Positions 46,632 through 57,834 of a stretch of DNA of 64,000 nucleotides are shown here, in pieces; within the stretch, counting starts at the first letter, position 1; each line of letters begins with the position of its first letter. Source of the stretch: Anaeramoeba flamelloides. Taxonomy: Eukaryota; Metamonada; Anaeramoebidae. Location: assembly GCA_027625915.1 (NCBI GenBank), contig JANTQA010000036.1, positions 2,723,501 to 2,787,500 on the forward strand, given 5' to 3'. The translations under genes were made by a program, and so were the position numbers. Below the pieces are notes generated by a model. The model was not told the DNA's origin and made no database searches. It worked only from the letters and a program-made list of their open reading frames with translations.

Positions 46632-49043
46632 GTGTGTTGTCAAACAAAGTAAATTGTATTAGTTCACCATTGTTCACATGGCTCTAAAACATTTATTATA
46701 AATCTTATTTAACAAGAAATTATGGCATTCTTTACTAATGATTACAAGTAAAAATTATTCATTTTGGAAAAATTTTTTTTATTACTTTTCCAAATCTAAA
46801 GATAGAAACCAAAATATTAAACTTTTTTTCTGTCAATGTTCCCAAATTTTTTTTCAAATATCAATTATTTTTTATAATTGACCTTTGAAGAACAAATCAG
46901 AAATAAGCCGAATAATACAGATCAAAGAAAAGTTGATATCTATTTGAAGTGAAACTAACAAATCAATATATTTTCATAAAAATAGAAAAACTAAAATTAT
47001 TAATCATATATTGGGTAAAACAACAACAATGTTCATTTTGATCTTCAATTGAGGATCAAATAAAATTCAAATAGAAATCAAGATGATTTATCTACAATCA
47101 TTTTTACTACTTTCAATAACATTAAAACTACACATTTTTACCAAGTGACTATCGATCTTGCAATAAAAAAAAAATTGCAAGACATTTACGTCAAATAAAA
47201 ATCATACAAAAAAAAAAAAATAGAAAAATGATTTCTATTTTGACATTTCCAAAATTACAAATTTTTATTCTTATATCCACTCAAGACCTTTAAAATAAAT
47301 ATAATTCACTCACCAAAAGAGGGAATATTTGACTGGAAAATGATTTAATATTCCATTATTTTAAAATGAATATTTAGAACCCCGATTTTACCCAATTCTA
47401 TCAAAAAAATGAACAACCTAATTCAGATTTTTTTTAATTTGTTATCCAAATCTAAAAAACCGAAACCAAAGAAGAGTATTTCCAGTATGATAAAATTAAG
47501 ATTTCGAAAATCTAAAAGTTACTATTTTTTTCAATTTTTTTAATTTCAAGATTTCACTCAATAATTATCATCAGAAAAACCCAAATAATCATTATTTTTA
47601 TTTTATTTTATAAAATTAGTTGTATTTTCAATATATTTCCAATATGCGAAAATCATTTGTAAAAATTATCTCTACATTATTTATTTGATTATTTTTAGCA
47701 ACTAATTTACATTTTCAAGACAAATTTTAAGAAAGATGTGTTTCAATTTAGAAGACTGAAGATCCACGATGACTCAACCTTTAAATTTGTGGTAAAATGC
47801 TTTTTTTTTTTTACTAATATAAGGATCATTTTTATTTTGATGAGAACAGCTTATTTTCACTATTTTTACTAATAGAGATTTTTTGTGGCATTTGAACCAT
47901 GGCGAAATAATGGGATTTTCTTCAATTACATCATGCTTTGATTTTTGACTTCTCTGTAGTAGACGATAACCCCTTAAATTTTATTGTGATTATTTTTTTT
48001 TTGAAAAAATCGACTAAATATTTCAGAAACTAAAATTACCATTCTGTAAAAAAATTTTTCAAATCTATTCTAATTGTAAAACAGTAGTAAATGTTCTCAT
48101 TTTTAAATATTTTTTAATGCCTTTTTTTTTTTTTTCATTTTAAAACAAAAACCAAGTCCAAAAATTCGACTGAATATTGGAATCAAAATAGAATTCAAAA
48201 CATCACATTAAACCAAAATTTAAGCATTTTCGTTTTTCCCCAAATTTGAATTTTTAATTGTAAGCGTTAGTAAAATTCAATTTTTTGGATTTTTTTTGAT
48301 GCTCTGCTTTTTTCATTCATATAAAATTGGCTTGAAGATTTTAACAATAGGCATTAATCAAGTTTGGGGAATTTCAATTTTATATATCTTCGTTGATCAG
48401 TGAACAATAAGTAAAAAAATAATTGAAAAATTTTCCTTTTCACCATCATCCGTCTTACAATTAAAATCGATTTGATAATTTTTTTCCATTCTATAATTAT
48501 TTTCCAGAATGGTAAAAATAAAATACACAAAAATGAGAGCTATATGTTTTTGATTTTTTCAATTTTTCAATAAGTAAAGAAAATGTAAAAAATATCGACT
48601 CATTTTTTTGAACTGGCAAAGAAATTTTCAGAAATAAATAGTTTAAAAATTTATGAAAATGCTTAAAATTAGCGAAACCAATCTAAATTCGTGATAATCA
48701 ACTGTTGTCTTGATAATCTCATTTTTTAACTAAAAAATTCAATTCATGGATTTCTCTAATCTATCACTTTTAAAAAAATATTACCAAAAAAATTTCAAAA
48801 TATATCTTTGAAATATTTTGATAAAACTCCATTGACTATATTTTCAGGGCTAAATTAAAAAATTGTGTTTAGTCTCACTTTTTCAAAATGTCTCTACAAT
48901 CCATCTTTTTTTTTTTAACAAAAAAATATTGATAATTATTTAAATTTTCCATTTTTCTTTACAAAATCATTTTAAAAATATAATCTTCAATAATGTTAAC
49001 TAAAGTGAAACTTTTGGAAATGAATTTCTTAATCTTGTGTTAG
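46632..49043 (+). other. Intron or intergenic stretch of the acidic-protein gene
   Basis: AT-rich sequence with one plausible internal exon (47699-47791). I found no other clear exon. A 17-nt open piece after TTTTCAG near 48850 would bridge phases between exon 2 and the 49044 exon, but is too short to trust. Confidence 0.35.
47699..47791 (+). CDS. Candidate internal exon of the acidic-protein gene
   Basis: Bounded by ATTTTTAG and GTAAAA. 31 codons are open in phase 0, which fits exon 2 if that ends at 46631. Its end (FRRLKIHDDSTFKFV) resembles the end of exon 2 (LKDELHDRSVFRIK), hinting at a duplicated or alternative exon. Its exit phase does not fit the exon at 49044, so at least one more exon or another arrangement is needed. 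Confidence 0.35.
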
Positions 49044-49438
49044 TAAACAAATATCATAAAATTTACCCAGACAAACAAATGGAATGGGAATCAGACAAAT
49101 TAACAACTATTATGAAAAATAAATCAAAATGGATCACCAACGAAATCATAGATCAACTCAAAGGATTCTTTAAAAAAACAATGCATTTCTTTTTAGATGT
49201 CTTAATTAACAGCGAGGTCATCGCGTTTGCTTACCTTGGAAAAGATTCAACCTTTGACGAGGAATCTTGTATTAATATTGAAGAAGATCTTGAGGAATAT
49301 GAAGATGAAGATGAATTACCACAATTTGTACAATTATTCCCGATTATTTATCGAGACGAAAAAATTATTAAAAGAGGAATTGTTGTGTTTATAGAACAAT
49401 ATAATGAAGAGATTATTCTTGGAGAGAGAAAAGATTAA
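49044..49438 (+). CDS. Candidate terminal exon, unknown protein
   Basis: Begins after TGTGTTAG and runs 130 codons to TAA. The content is clearly protein-like: an amphipathic helix region (KWITNEIIDQLKGFFKKTM), then VIAFAYLGKDSTFDEESCIN, an acidic insert, and LFPIIYRDEKIIKRGIVVF. No ATG start is available near the 5' end, so an upstream exon is required; the acidic-protein gene in the same orientation is the nearest candidate. Family not recognised. Confidence 0.5.
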
Positions 49439-49612
49439 TTTTTTTATTTTATATTTTTTTATTATTAATTTAGCAATTTAGAAACAACACAATGCTTCAA
49501 AACAATATAAATTAATAATAATTTTTATTGAAATATAAAAACCAATAAAATTACTTTGCGAAATTATAATTATTTCCCTTTGTCCCGATTTAGCTCTGAT
49601 ATAAAAAATGAG

Positions 49613-49615
<3 letters not shown>

Positions 49616-49645
<30 letters not shown>
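49616..49645. repeat. (TA)n next to a Tc1-like end motif
   Basis: About fifteen TA units, followed directly by CCTTAACGCCCC. This resembles the TA-run plus CCCTTAGCACCCC end of the element at 11187. It may be a solitary, decayed transposon end. Confidence 0.6.
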
Positions 49646-49649
<4 letters not shown>

Positions 49650-49784
49650 AACGCCCCATATTGACATAATTTATACATCAAGTTTAAAATAAAAGCTTTT
49701 AAATGATATTGATGTGCTAATAATTCTATTTTTTTTTATTTATCTTTAATCTAGATTTTAAATATAATGAAAAGTGAAAATAAA

Positions 49785-49979
49785 CAATTTTTCAAAAATT
49801 TTGAATCACTTTATAATGTTAATGGAAGTTTTTTTGAGGGTTTAATCCCTTATTCTTCTCAAAAAAATATTTTCAAATTTTTTGGATCAAAATCATTTTT
49901 TGTATTACTTTTTCAAATTTTTGTTTTTCTTCTCTTTCTATTAAATTTTTCTTTTTTTTCTTTTTCATTTTTTTTTTTC

Positions 49980-50014
<35 letters not shown>

Positions 50015-50400
50015 ATACTTTTTTTTTGATATCAGAAAGTGTTTAAAAAAAAAGATCTTTCAAAACTTAAAATAATCACTAAGAAAATTGAGACTATGTA
50101 ATGTCTTTTAAAATGAATTCAATTATTAGCACAAAATAATGTTGTTAACTTTTTTTCAGTTTAGGTTCAGTAAATAACAAAACAGTAATTCTCTTTTCAA
50201 AAATTGTGACTCACTATTTTTTAGTTTTTGATTTTCTTTTTTTTAATTTTTAAAATCTCGCGTTTGTATATCTTTAGAATGATTTATAAGTGAATTGCAA
50301 ATCATATTTAATTATTTGTTGTCCTTGAAAACTAAATCAAATACATTTTTATTTCAAGTTTTTATTTTAGATGAATCACAATTTTTGAAATGTTGTTTAG
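49785..50400 (-). repeat. Interspersed repeat family B, copy 2
   Basis: Reverse-orientation copy of 13283-13945. End motifs are at ~49789-49812 (diverged), ~50195-50215 (TTTCAAAAATTGTGACTCAC) and ~50370-50392 (GAATCACAATTTTTGAAATG). A long poly-T at 49984-50013 corresponds to the (GAAAAA)n/poly-A part of copy 1. The 82-codon frame inside is repeat sequence, not a gene. Confidence 0.75.
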
Positions 50401-51129
50401 TTTAAATATTATTTAGTTTTGTTATAACATTTTGTTTTTGTAAAAAAAAAAATAATTATTCATCTTTTTGAGTCTTTACAAAATTTTTTTAATTCAGAAA
50501 TTTTAGTATTAACAATAAATTAAAACACAATTTATTGATTTACTAATAATACTCATTGTATAATTTTGTTAATTTTTTGATAGATCGAATTTCTAAATAA
50601 AAAAAGATAATTCTGAGAACTTATCATTTTTTTTCCAGACAATATTTTAAATATGAATACGAAATTAAGAAAAAGATAAAATGCATTTCTTTAATTCAAT
50701 ATTAAAAGTTTGATATGAATAATTTTCAAAAATATTAATTCAAATAATAGAAAATAATTGAAAAAATAAAAAAAAAAATTGGAAATATATCACTAAAAAA
50801 ATGTAATAATTTATAGAAGAAAAAATCTATTTAATTATTTCAAAGATATTTAAATGATAAATAATAATTTAGCATACTTTATCAATAATAATTTTTATTA
50901 TAGACAGATTTTTGATCCACAGAAAATCCTAAAAATTAATTTTGAAAAAAATCTTCGATTATGTAACGGAAAGAATTTTTAGATAATTAGTAATTTCTGA
51001 GATATTTAATGAAAGAAAAATTTTTTTTAATAGAATCAAAGTATTAGTAAACAATAAAGACAAATAAAATAGTGACCTTACACAACAGGAATAAAGAGAT
51101 GTTCACATTTTCACAAATATGAATGATAA

Positions 51130-51510
51130 TATTGAAAAAAATACTTGACAGGAAAATAATCCACTGAAAGATTTTTAATTTTTAATATTAGTAAATTGGT
51201 ATGTATTTGATTTTATTAAAAATCAAATCCTATTTATAACTTAATAATTTTTTTAATGAACTCAGTAATAAACGCCTAAACCACATTAAAGTAGGATTCT
51301 CTAGAATACTCACATAATTGTTTGATAGCAAAAATAGTTCAACCTTATTTTAAAAAACAATCGAGTTTTATAAAGGTTTGATATGAATTTGTTAAATGAT
51401 AATTTTTAATTCTAGTTTTTTGATTGATTAAATATTGTTTTGAATAAGTGTAATTTCATTAATCATCATTCTAATAAGTGGAGGAGTTAAAATTTTATTT
51501 TTTAAATAAA
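51130..51510 (+). repeat. Interspersed repeat family D, copy 2
   Basis: Second copy of 22950-23340. Best-kept blocks are CATTAAAGTAGG and GAGTTTTATAAAGGTTTGAT. Confidence 0.7.
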
Positions 51511-51796
51511 AGAATTTGATTTTAACTATTTGTATTTTCACAAGAATTCCATACTTGAATCATAAACAATCTTTGACAGCGAAATATATCTATGTTGTGG
51601 ATTTTTTTCAATACTATACTCTAAATATTTTTGTGGTTTATGAACTGTTGGGTAATATAATGATCATAAAAAAAAACTTTCAATATTTGTTGCACTTTCT
51701 TTCATAAATTGTTTTTTGTTTTTTAAAATCAACTAGTTTTATTGTAATACTTTTCTCAGAAAAAAACAAACATTTAACATTTTTGTTAATTTTATA

Positions 51797-51993
51797 CAGT
51801 CAGTTCCACTTTATAATACACAAACTTTCAACAAAAATTAAGGAGCAATCAAAATTTCCAATTAAGGCACAAAATTCAAATTCGAATAAATAAATTTATG
51901 AAAAAAAAAATTCCAAATTTTATGACTTAATTGATATTTTTCTGTACCCAAAATTTTAGTTGAAAATTAATATCTTAAATTTGAAACTAATTG
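51797..51993. mobile_element. MITE family A, copy 6
   Basis: 197 bp after TA, with left end CAGTCAGTTCCACTTTATAA. It is the most drifted copy: the right end reads AACTAATTG before TA, and the inner arms carry many mismatches. It is probably the oldest insertion. Confidence 0.75.
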
Positions 51994-53123
51994 TATATTT
52001 ATCCCCATATTTAGATACTTTTCAAATAATTGTTCAGTGTTCTTAAAAAAAATCAAGTGCACACAAATCCAAAAAATGATAGGAAAAGTCTTTAATTTTA
52101 GAGTTTTGAAAATATATTTTGCAATTAAACTGAAAAATATTCATTTTGAAAAATTTCTTAATCTTTGAAGACTCAAACCTTGGTGTTCAATAAGAAAAGT
52201 TATAGTCTCAAGTTAATTAATTTAACTTGTATTTAATAGTAACATTCAATATCTTTTGCCACTTTAAAAATGTTTTTGGTATTTGATTTTTTACTGATAT
52301 TCGCAATTTCAAAGGGTTAAAATTTCTATTAATTACTGGCATTTAAATTAAAAATAAAAATAAATTTAACTTCCTTTTCCATATTTGTCTTGACTAGAAT
52401 AGAGATTCCAAAAAAAGTAGGTTGTTTTTTGGTAGCTCTATTCGAAAAAGGTAATTGAAAATGAAGTGAAAATATTTCCCATTTATTATTCAAAAGGTAG
52501 TATCTTTTGTTTCAATTCTCTAAACTACCTTTCAAAGAGGATTCTTATTCACCCTTAATAAATCCAATACATCATAATTAAATAAACAAACAGAGATCAC
52601 TTATGACAGTCTATTACGAGTATTCTATAAGTGCAAAAGAAAAAGAAAAATTGAAAATTTTTTCCTGTTTATTTTGCTAACAAGAGTGAATGGTTCAAAA
52701 TTTTGATTTTTTCAATGTCTCCACTTCAATTAGATCTCAAAGAAAGAATTGCCATTTGCAATTTCTTATTCTTTTTATAATCTGTTTTATTTTTTTGCTT
52801 GTAATTTTTTTACTGGAAGGATAATTCTCGATCAGACTATTTAATAAATCGAGAAAAAACAAAAGGAAATGATTAAATAAGATCCAAATTAAAATTTCAT
52901 ACTTCTGAAAGTTCCTTCTAGGTAGCTTCATTGAACTATTTTCCAAACTGTTACGAATTCTAAAAATAATAGAATTCTGTAATTTTCAAGTGTTAAATTC
53001 AAAATAGCAAATTATTCAATGATTTGTCAATCAGTTACACAGGATTGAGAAAAAAAGATCAACATTTTTTTCATTTTATTTCTAATTTTCCAAAAATAGT
53101 AAAAAGCAATTTGACTTTACAAC

Positions 53124-53140
53124 TTTTTTTTTTTTTTTAG
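53124..53140 (+). promoter_or_regulatory. T-tract plus AG, 32 nt before ATG
   Basis: T15 followed by AG ends 31 bases before the ATG at 53172, with an A/C-rich leader between. It could be a 3' splice site of a 5' UTR intron or a poly(dT) promoter element. Confidence 0.35.
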
Positions 53141-53171
53141 TGTTCTGCTTTTTTAAATCACAACCACACAA

Positions 53172-54092
53172 ATGTTTGAACATTTTTGTTGCAAGAAACA
53201 AACAAAACACAGGATACAGACACTCAAAAGAAACTTTCAAGGATCAAAGCCACCCGTAGTTTTTGTATTAAATTGGCTTGGCTCGCAGAAAAAGCATGTT
53301 CAAAAGTATGTAAATCTTTACAAGTCGCTTGGGTTTCCTGCCTATGCCGAAATCTCACCAAGAAGAGCCTTTGTCTTTGAAGATGCGTTTGGTAAGCCTA
53401 TTGTCAATCGGGTAATAAACGACATCCGTTCAAAAAGAATCCGACACAAAACTGACGAAGTAATTTTCCATTGCATGTCTGGCAACGGCTTCCATTCCTT
53501 GGCAAAAATTATCCAATACGAGCAACACAAATTAAGGAAATTGGAAGAGCTGTCGCTGTGGAGAAGTGTGACGCTCCCAAGTGCGCAGTATGACGTCGAT
53601 CTGGAGAATTTGCTCTTTCGGAATATTCGGGGAATAGTCTTTGATTCTGCGCCAACGCCACCAACCGCTGAGGTGTTTGCCCGAGGCTTTTCTCAATCAT
53701 TTTTAAAGTCAAATTTGCTGTTGAGGAAATCGTCTCACTTCATGGCTAAAATGGCACTCAAATCGTTTTCGTGGGTGATCCAAAATAATGCAAGAAGAAT
53801 TGCAAAGGCAATGCGCGGGGAACACTTGGTTCGGTGCCCGCAATTATATTTGTATTCCAGAAGCGACAAACTCGTGAATTTGCCCTTTTTAGAAAGCTTT
53901 ATCGAATCACAAGAAAAATTGGGTATCGACGTTCACAAAAAGGTTTGGGACAAATCAGAACATGTACAGCACTATCGCAAATACCCAAACCAATACAAAA
54001 AAAAAATAAAAAGCTTCCTTGCTGCTTGCTTCCAACGAGACCCAGCCAATTGGAAAACAATAGAATTTCAACACCAACCTCTTTTTTTATAA
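53172..54092 (+). CDS. TMEM53/DUF829-family alpha/beta hydrolase-like protein
   Basis: Single-exon protein of 306 aa, slightly longer than animal TMEM53 (~277). The N-terminal NWLGSQKKHVQKYVNLYKSL is the family entry motif. A possible serine-hydrolase triad is visible: Ser103 in HCMSGNGF (the family's nucleophile-elbow position), Asp232 in YSRSDKLV and His264 in SEHVQHYRKYP. IRGIVFDSAPTPP near 152-164 is also typical. TMEM53 relatives are linked to the nuclear envelope in animals; substrates are not established, and catalysis here is untested. No signal peptide or clear membrane helix is seen apart from weakly hydrophobic stretches. The start is the first ATG, after an A/C-rich leader. G+C is well above its flanks, as for the other intact genes. 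Confidence 0.85.
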   Translation: MFEHFCCKKQTKHRIQTLKRNFQGSKPPVVFVLNWLGSQKKHVQKYVNLYKSLGFPAYAEISPRRAFVFEDAFGKPIVNRVINDIRSKRIRHKTDEVIFHCMSGNGFHSLAKIIQYEQHKLRKLEELSLWRSVTLPSAQYDVDLENLLFRNIRGIVFDSAPTPPTAEVFARGFSQSFLKSNLLLRKSSHFMAKMALKSFSWVIQNNARRIAKAMRGEHLVRCPQLYLYSRSDKLVNLPFLESFIESQEKLGIDVHKKVWDKSEHVQHYRKYPNQYKKKIKSFLAACFQRDPANWKTIEFQHQPLFL

Positions 54093-54515
54093 ATTCCAAA
54101 ATGAGATTTAGAACACGAGTGTAATTATAAATTTTTGTTTTATGTTTTTTCAAGTGCATTTTTTTTTTCTTGAATCTACATCCTGAACTTCCCATAGTTT
54201 TTTTTTTTTTTTTAATTAATTCTTTATTCTTTCAGTGTTTTACAATTAGTAAATTTTGCAAAAAGAATTCTTTTTTTGCTTCCAATAAAACTTTTTACCT
54301 TTGAAAGTTTTTTTTTTTTTTTTTTTTTGAGAATTTTCGCTTTTTTTATAAATTTTCAATTTTTTCAAATCTACCTTTATCAAATAAGGTTGGCTTGTTG
54401 AAAAATTTGGAGTTACCATTTTATTAAAGATCAGTATTATGGTAAAGCAAGAAGTTTTTAACTTCTTTGTTGAGTGGATATCAGGAAGGAAATTGATACA
54501 TTTACAGCAATTTAA

Positions 54516-54938
54516 GGACAATCAAAAATAAAGCCACCATGGGAGTATTACGAATCACAACATCAGTGAATTAGACTCTTTATCTCTTTAGATCAAGAAG
54601 AACTATAATATTTTGAAAAATTTAGTAAAAGGTATTTTTGCCAGATCAGACAGTTAATTAGAAGATGATAGCAAAAACCCACAACCCAACCATTTTTGTA
54701 TAACTCGATTTTTTTAGAGGTTTTTATTGGAAACTAGATAATACTTGCCTTAGGACATAAAGGGTTGGGTTGTGGGTTTTTGCTATCATCTTCCAATTAA
54801 CTGTCTGATCTGGCAAAAATACCTTTTACTAAATTTTTCAAAATATTATAGTTCTTCTTGATCTAAAGAGATAAAGAGTCTAATTCACTGATGTTTTGAT
54901 TCGTAATACTCCCATGGTGGCTTTATTTTTGATTGTCC
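54516..54938. repeat. Near-perfect foldback with 176-bp arms
   Basis: Left arm 54516-54691 and right arm 54763-54938 are reverse complements. I count two mismatches in 176 bp (C/A in the GAATCACAAC region, A/G in AATTAGAAG). A 71-bp unique spacer (54692-54762) separates them. Outer tips are GGACAATCAAAAATAAAGCC and its complement. No clear target duplication flanks it, and no second copy lies in the window. G+C is higher than the surroundings. It could be a young foldback or MITE-type element, a recent inverted duplication, or a hairpin-RNA locus. Confidence 0.9.
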
Positions 54939-55369
54939 TCAAAAAAATAATTTTTGAGAATCCCCTTTTCAATTGCTTTGTCTGTAGTTTGAAGATATAA
55001 TTTTAGGTGTTGGTGTGTAAAGAAACTCTGAAAAATTTAATAGATCTTCAAAATATTCTTTGAAATTAACTATTTTAAAAGCAGCATTATAAATGTTTAT
55101 CAAAAAAGAGTAAATTGAAATAAATATATTTTAATTTTTTTTGGAATTTACCAGAATTAGAAAATAAAAGAATTTAAAAAGAAATCAAACAAAAAATACA
55201 ATTACAAATACATTTGATATTAGATTTTATTTGCTTTTTTTTTGACAAGTTAAGAAAAAAACAGAAATTTTAAATTTAAGTGGCAAAGTTTGCCAAAATC
55301 GACTTTTTCAGTCACTGTATTCAATAAAAACATAAAATTAAACTCCCTTTTGGTAAACCTGTCTTATTT

Positions 55370-55700
55370 TTATTGTAGAAATATAACATTTTTTTGGGTT
55401 TTTTTCAATATTTTTATCAAAATAATATTAAATTTTTAGATCAAATATTCTTTTTGTTCTAATTTTTTTACATTTGTATTTTAATTTTTGTCAAATTTAT
55501 GTTTTACCAATTCTTTTCTTTCATTTTTTGTTTTTTATTTTCATTTTCTTTTTTTTTTTTTTTTTTTTTTTTGCAAAACGAATAAGTTTAAGATTAAAAA
55601 AAAAAAAAATCATAGAAAATACAAATAATAATTTTAAAAATTGAGATTATGTAATATCTTTTAATATGCATATATTAAGATAGAAAAAATTTTCTTGTTA
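55370..55700 (-). repeat. Partial, diverged repeat of family B
   Basis: Order of blocks matches 49850-50130: TAGATCAAATATTCTTTTTGT, a long poly-T (~55551-55572), then AATTGAGATTATGTAATATC against AATTGAGACTATGTAATGTC. The terminal motifs are not recognisable. Confidence 0.5.
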
Positions 55701-57567
55701 TCTTTTTTATTGTTAAATTGAAAGCTTGGTAAAAAAAAATCTTGGGTCTTCATATCAAAAATGTTGATTAATTTAATTTTTTCGTTTTTGGAATTATTTT
55801 GTAGAAATTGTTTTAGATATCAGATTTTTTATAAGAGTTTAATAATTGAATTAACAAATTATTATTTCATTTCAATAATTAAATTGCAATTAACAGTTAG
55901 GAATAATTTATTTGGATTCAATTTACACTTTCAATTCAACAACCGTAATAGCAATAGGTAAACAAATGGTTTATCAATCTATTGTGACATTATAAATTTC
56001 TGGGAATCACAAGGCTTCTAAAACAACCAACCTTCATATACTTTAAAGTATGTGTTCTTGAGTTAATTTTCTTTCTTGATTCTATAAAAGCCAGAAGAAG
56101 TTAGATTACTTTTCAAAATATTTCTCAATATGTTATATACATTATCGCTATATATTAAGATTGTCTGGGTACTTTTATTTTATTTATTTTTTTTCTTCAC
56201 CTCAAATCTTTGGACTGTTTAAAAAACACAAATAATACTATAAAGGCTTTTTTGAATTGATCACTAATAAGAAGGAAAATATTTCTTTCTTCTTTTTGGC
56301 AATTTAACTTGTGAAGGTAATAAACCCTTTTTACAAAAAAGAATATATGATAAAGTTTGAGTAAAAATTTAAAATGTGTTTTTATTGATTGATCACTATG
56401 TTAGCACGTGAGTTTTACTTTAAAATTAAATCAATAAATGAATAGTAAAAGAAATTTGTTTTGATTAAGGGACTTGTCTTCTACGAAACAAGACAAAATT
56501 TTAAAATATGTTATTGGTGATATTCTCTACTTACAAATTTTGTAGATCCCAAGTGTCAAAAAATTCTGATCGACTAAGAAAGCCATAAAAGAAAAGTAAT
56601 TTAGTGAGATCAGTTTTTTTTTTCCATTTTTTTCTGAAAAAGAAAACTATTAAATTCATTTTTTTTCTCACAATTTATCTAGTTTTTACCCCTTTTATTG
56701 TAATTTTGATCATTATTAGACTATAACATTTCCTTATTGATAAGATTATTAATTAAAGAATTTTATTTTCTATTTTGAGATAATTCTTTTCATGAACCAA
56801 AAAATTGATATATTTAACGGATTAAAAAACAATTGTATTTTTACTAAGAATAGTAGTTATAATAATCAAAGTTTTAAAGTCATGCAAAAATTTCACTCTG
56901 AAATTTTGTTTTTGAATAAGGACAAAATTCGATTTTTCAAAAAAAAAAATTCTTGAAGATATTTGGGAATTAGTTAATTTTATCTTCAAAACTCAAAATC
57001 ATTTTTTTTCTGTCAAAAACGAATTGAATTGTTATAAGGATTCTTGGGAATAAGACCAAACAATTTGTTAAAAAAATTTTTCAGAATTAAAAATTTTTTT
57101 GTAATTTTTTAAAAACCAGAAAACAACTTTTTCAAAACCTTACAGAAAAAATTTTTTTTGCATAATAGATCTCAATTTAATTGATTAACTGTAGTTAGCT
57201 TCTACCTAATATTCATAAATTGAATCACCTAATACTTCATTTAGTTTTATTGACTGAGATTTGAATTGAAATATTAATTAGAGAAAAAGAAACCAGATAA
57301 AAAATTTGCTATCGAAATCAATATTTTCCAACATAAAACGAAAAATTTGTTTTCTCATTTTCAAGAATTAACTTAATTCTTAAACAAAATAATAGGTTAC
57401 TTTTTTTCGTTTTATATTGAAAAGATGTAATTTTTGAATTTCAAAAAATAGACTCAAATCAATAAATTGTTTAAATGAGGTTAACTCATGGATTTCATAA
57501 GTCAAAACACAAATTACAAAAAAAAAAAAATTCAAGATCTTGAAAAGATTTCATTTTATTTTCAAAA

Positions 57568-57834
57568 ATGGCTACCCCCTTAAAAGAAATAATTTTCCTA
57601 TTTTGCAATTTTGTATCTTTCAAACCTTTCAAACTCTTGAAATCAATTCACAACACCCATAAACGATTTTTAATAGGAAAGTGTTCTAAAAGACCTCAAA
57701 ACTTTGTAAAAAACAGTACATTCATATACTATTCATTTCATAAAAATAATTTTCTTCTGTTCCTGATTTTTTATTTTATCTTGATAATAGCAATCATCAC
57801 GATTTTTTCAGTTATCATGATAAATTTGGATTAA
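57568..57834 (+). CDS. Doubtful 88-aa ORF with one membrane segment
   Basis: ATG-started frame. The first ~60 residues are basic (LIGKCSKRPQNFVKN) and are followed by a C-terminal hydrophobic stretch of ~24 residues (LLFLIFYFILIIAIITIFSV), as in a tail-anchored protein. No family is recognised. AT-rich chance ORFs often look hydrophobic, so support is weak. Confidence 0.22.
   Translation: MATPLKEIIFLFCNFVSFKPFKLLKSIHNTHKRFLIGKCSKRPQNFVKNSTFIYYSFHKNNFLLFLIFYFILIIAIITIFSVIMINLD

Larger units (their letters stand above)
49439..53171. other. Repeat-rich interval
   Basis: Holds a TA microsatellite, repeat families B and D and a MITE, listed separately. The remainder (50400-51130, 51995-53120) is AT-rich without a supportable gene. 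A - strand frame at 52737-52931 has no recognisable content. Confidence 0.5.

Noticed and set aside
53342-54195. Overlapping frames on both strands of the TMEM53-like gene
   Set aside because: They lack family motifs; the 306-aa frame has all of them.
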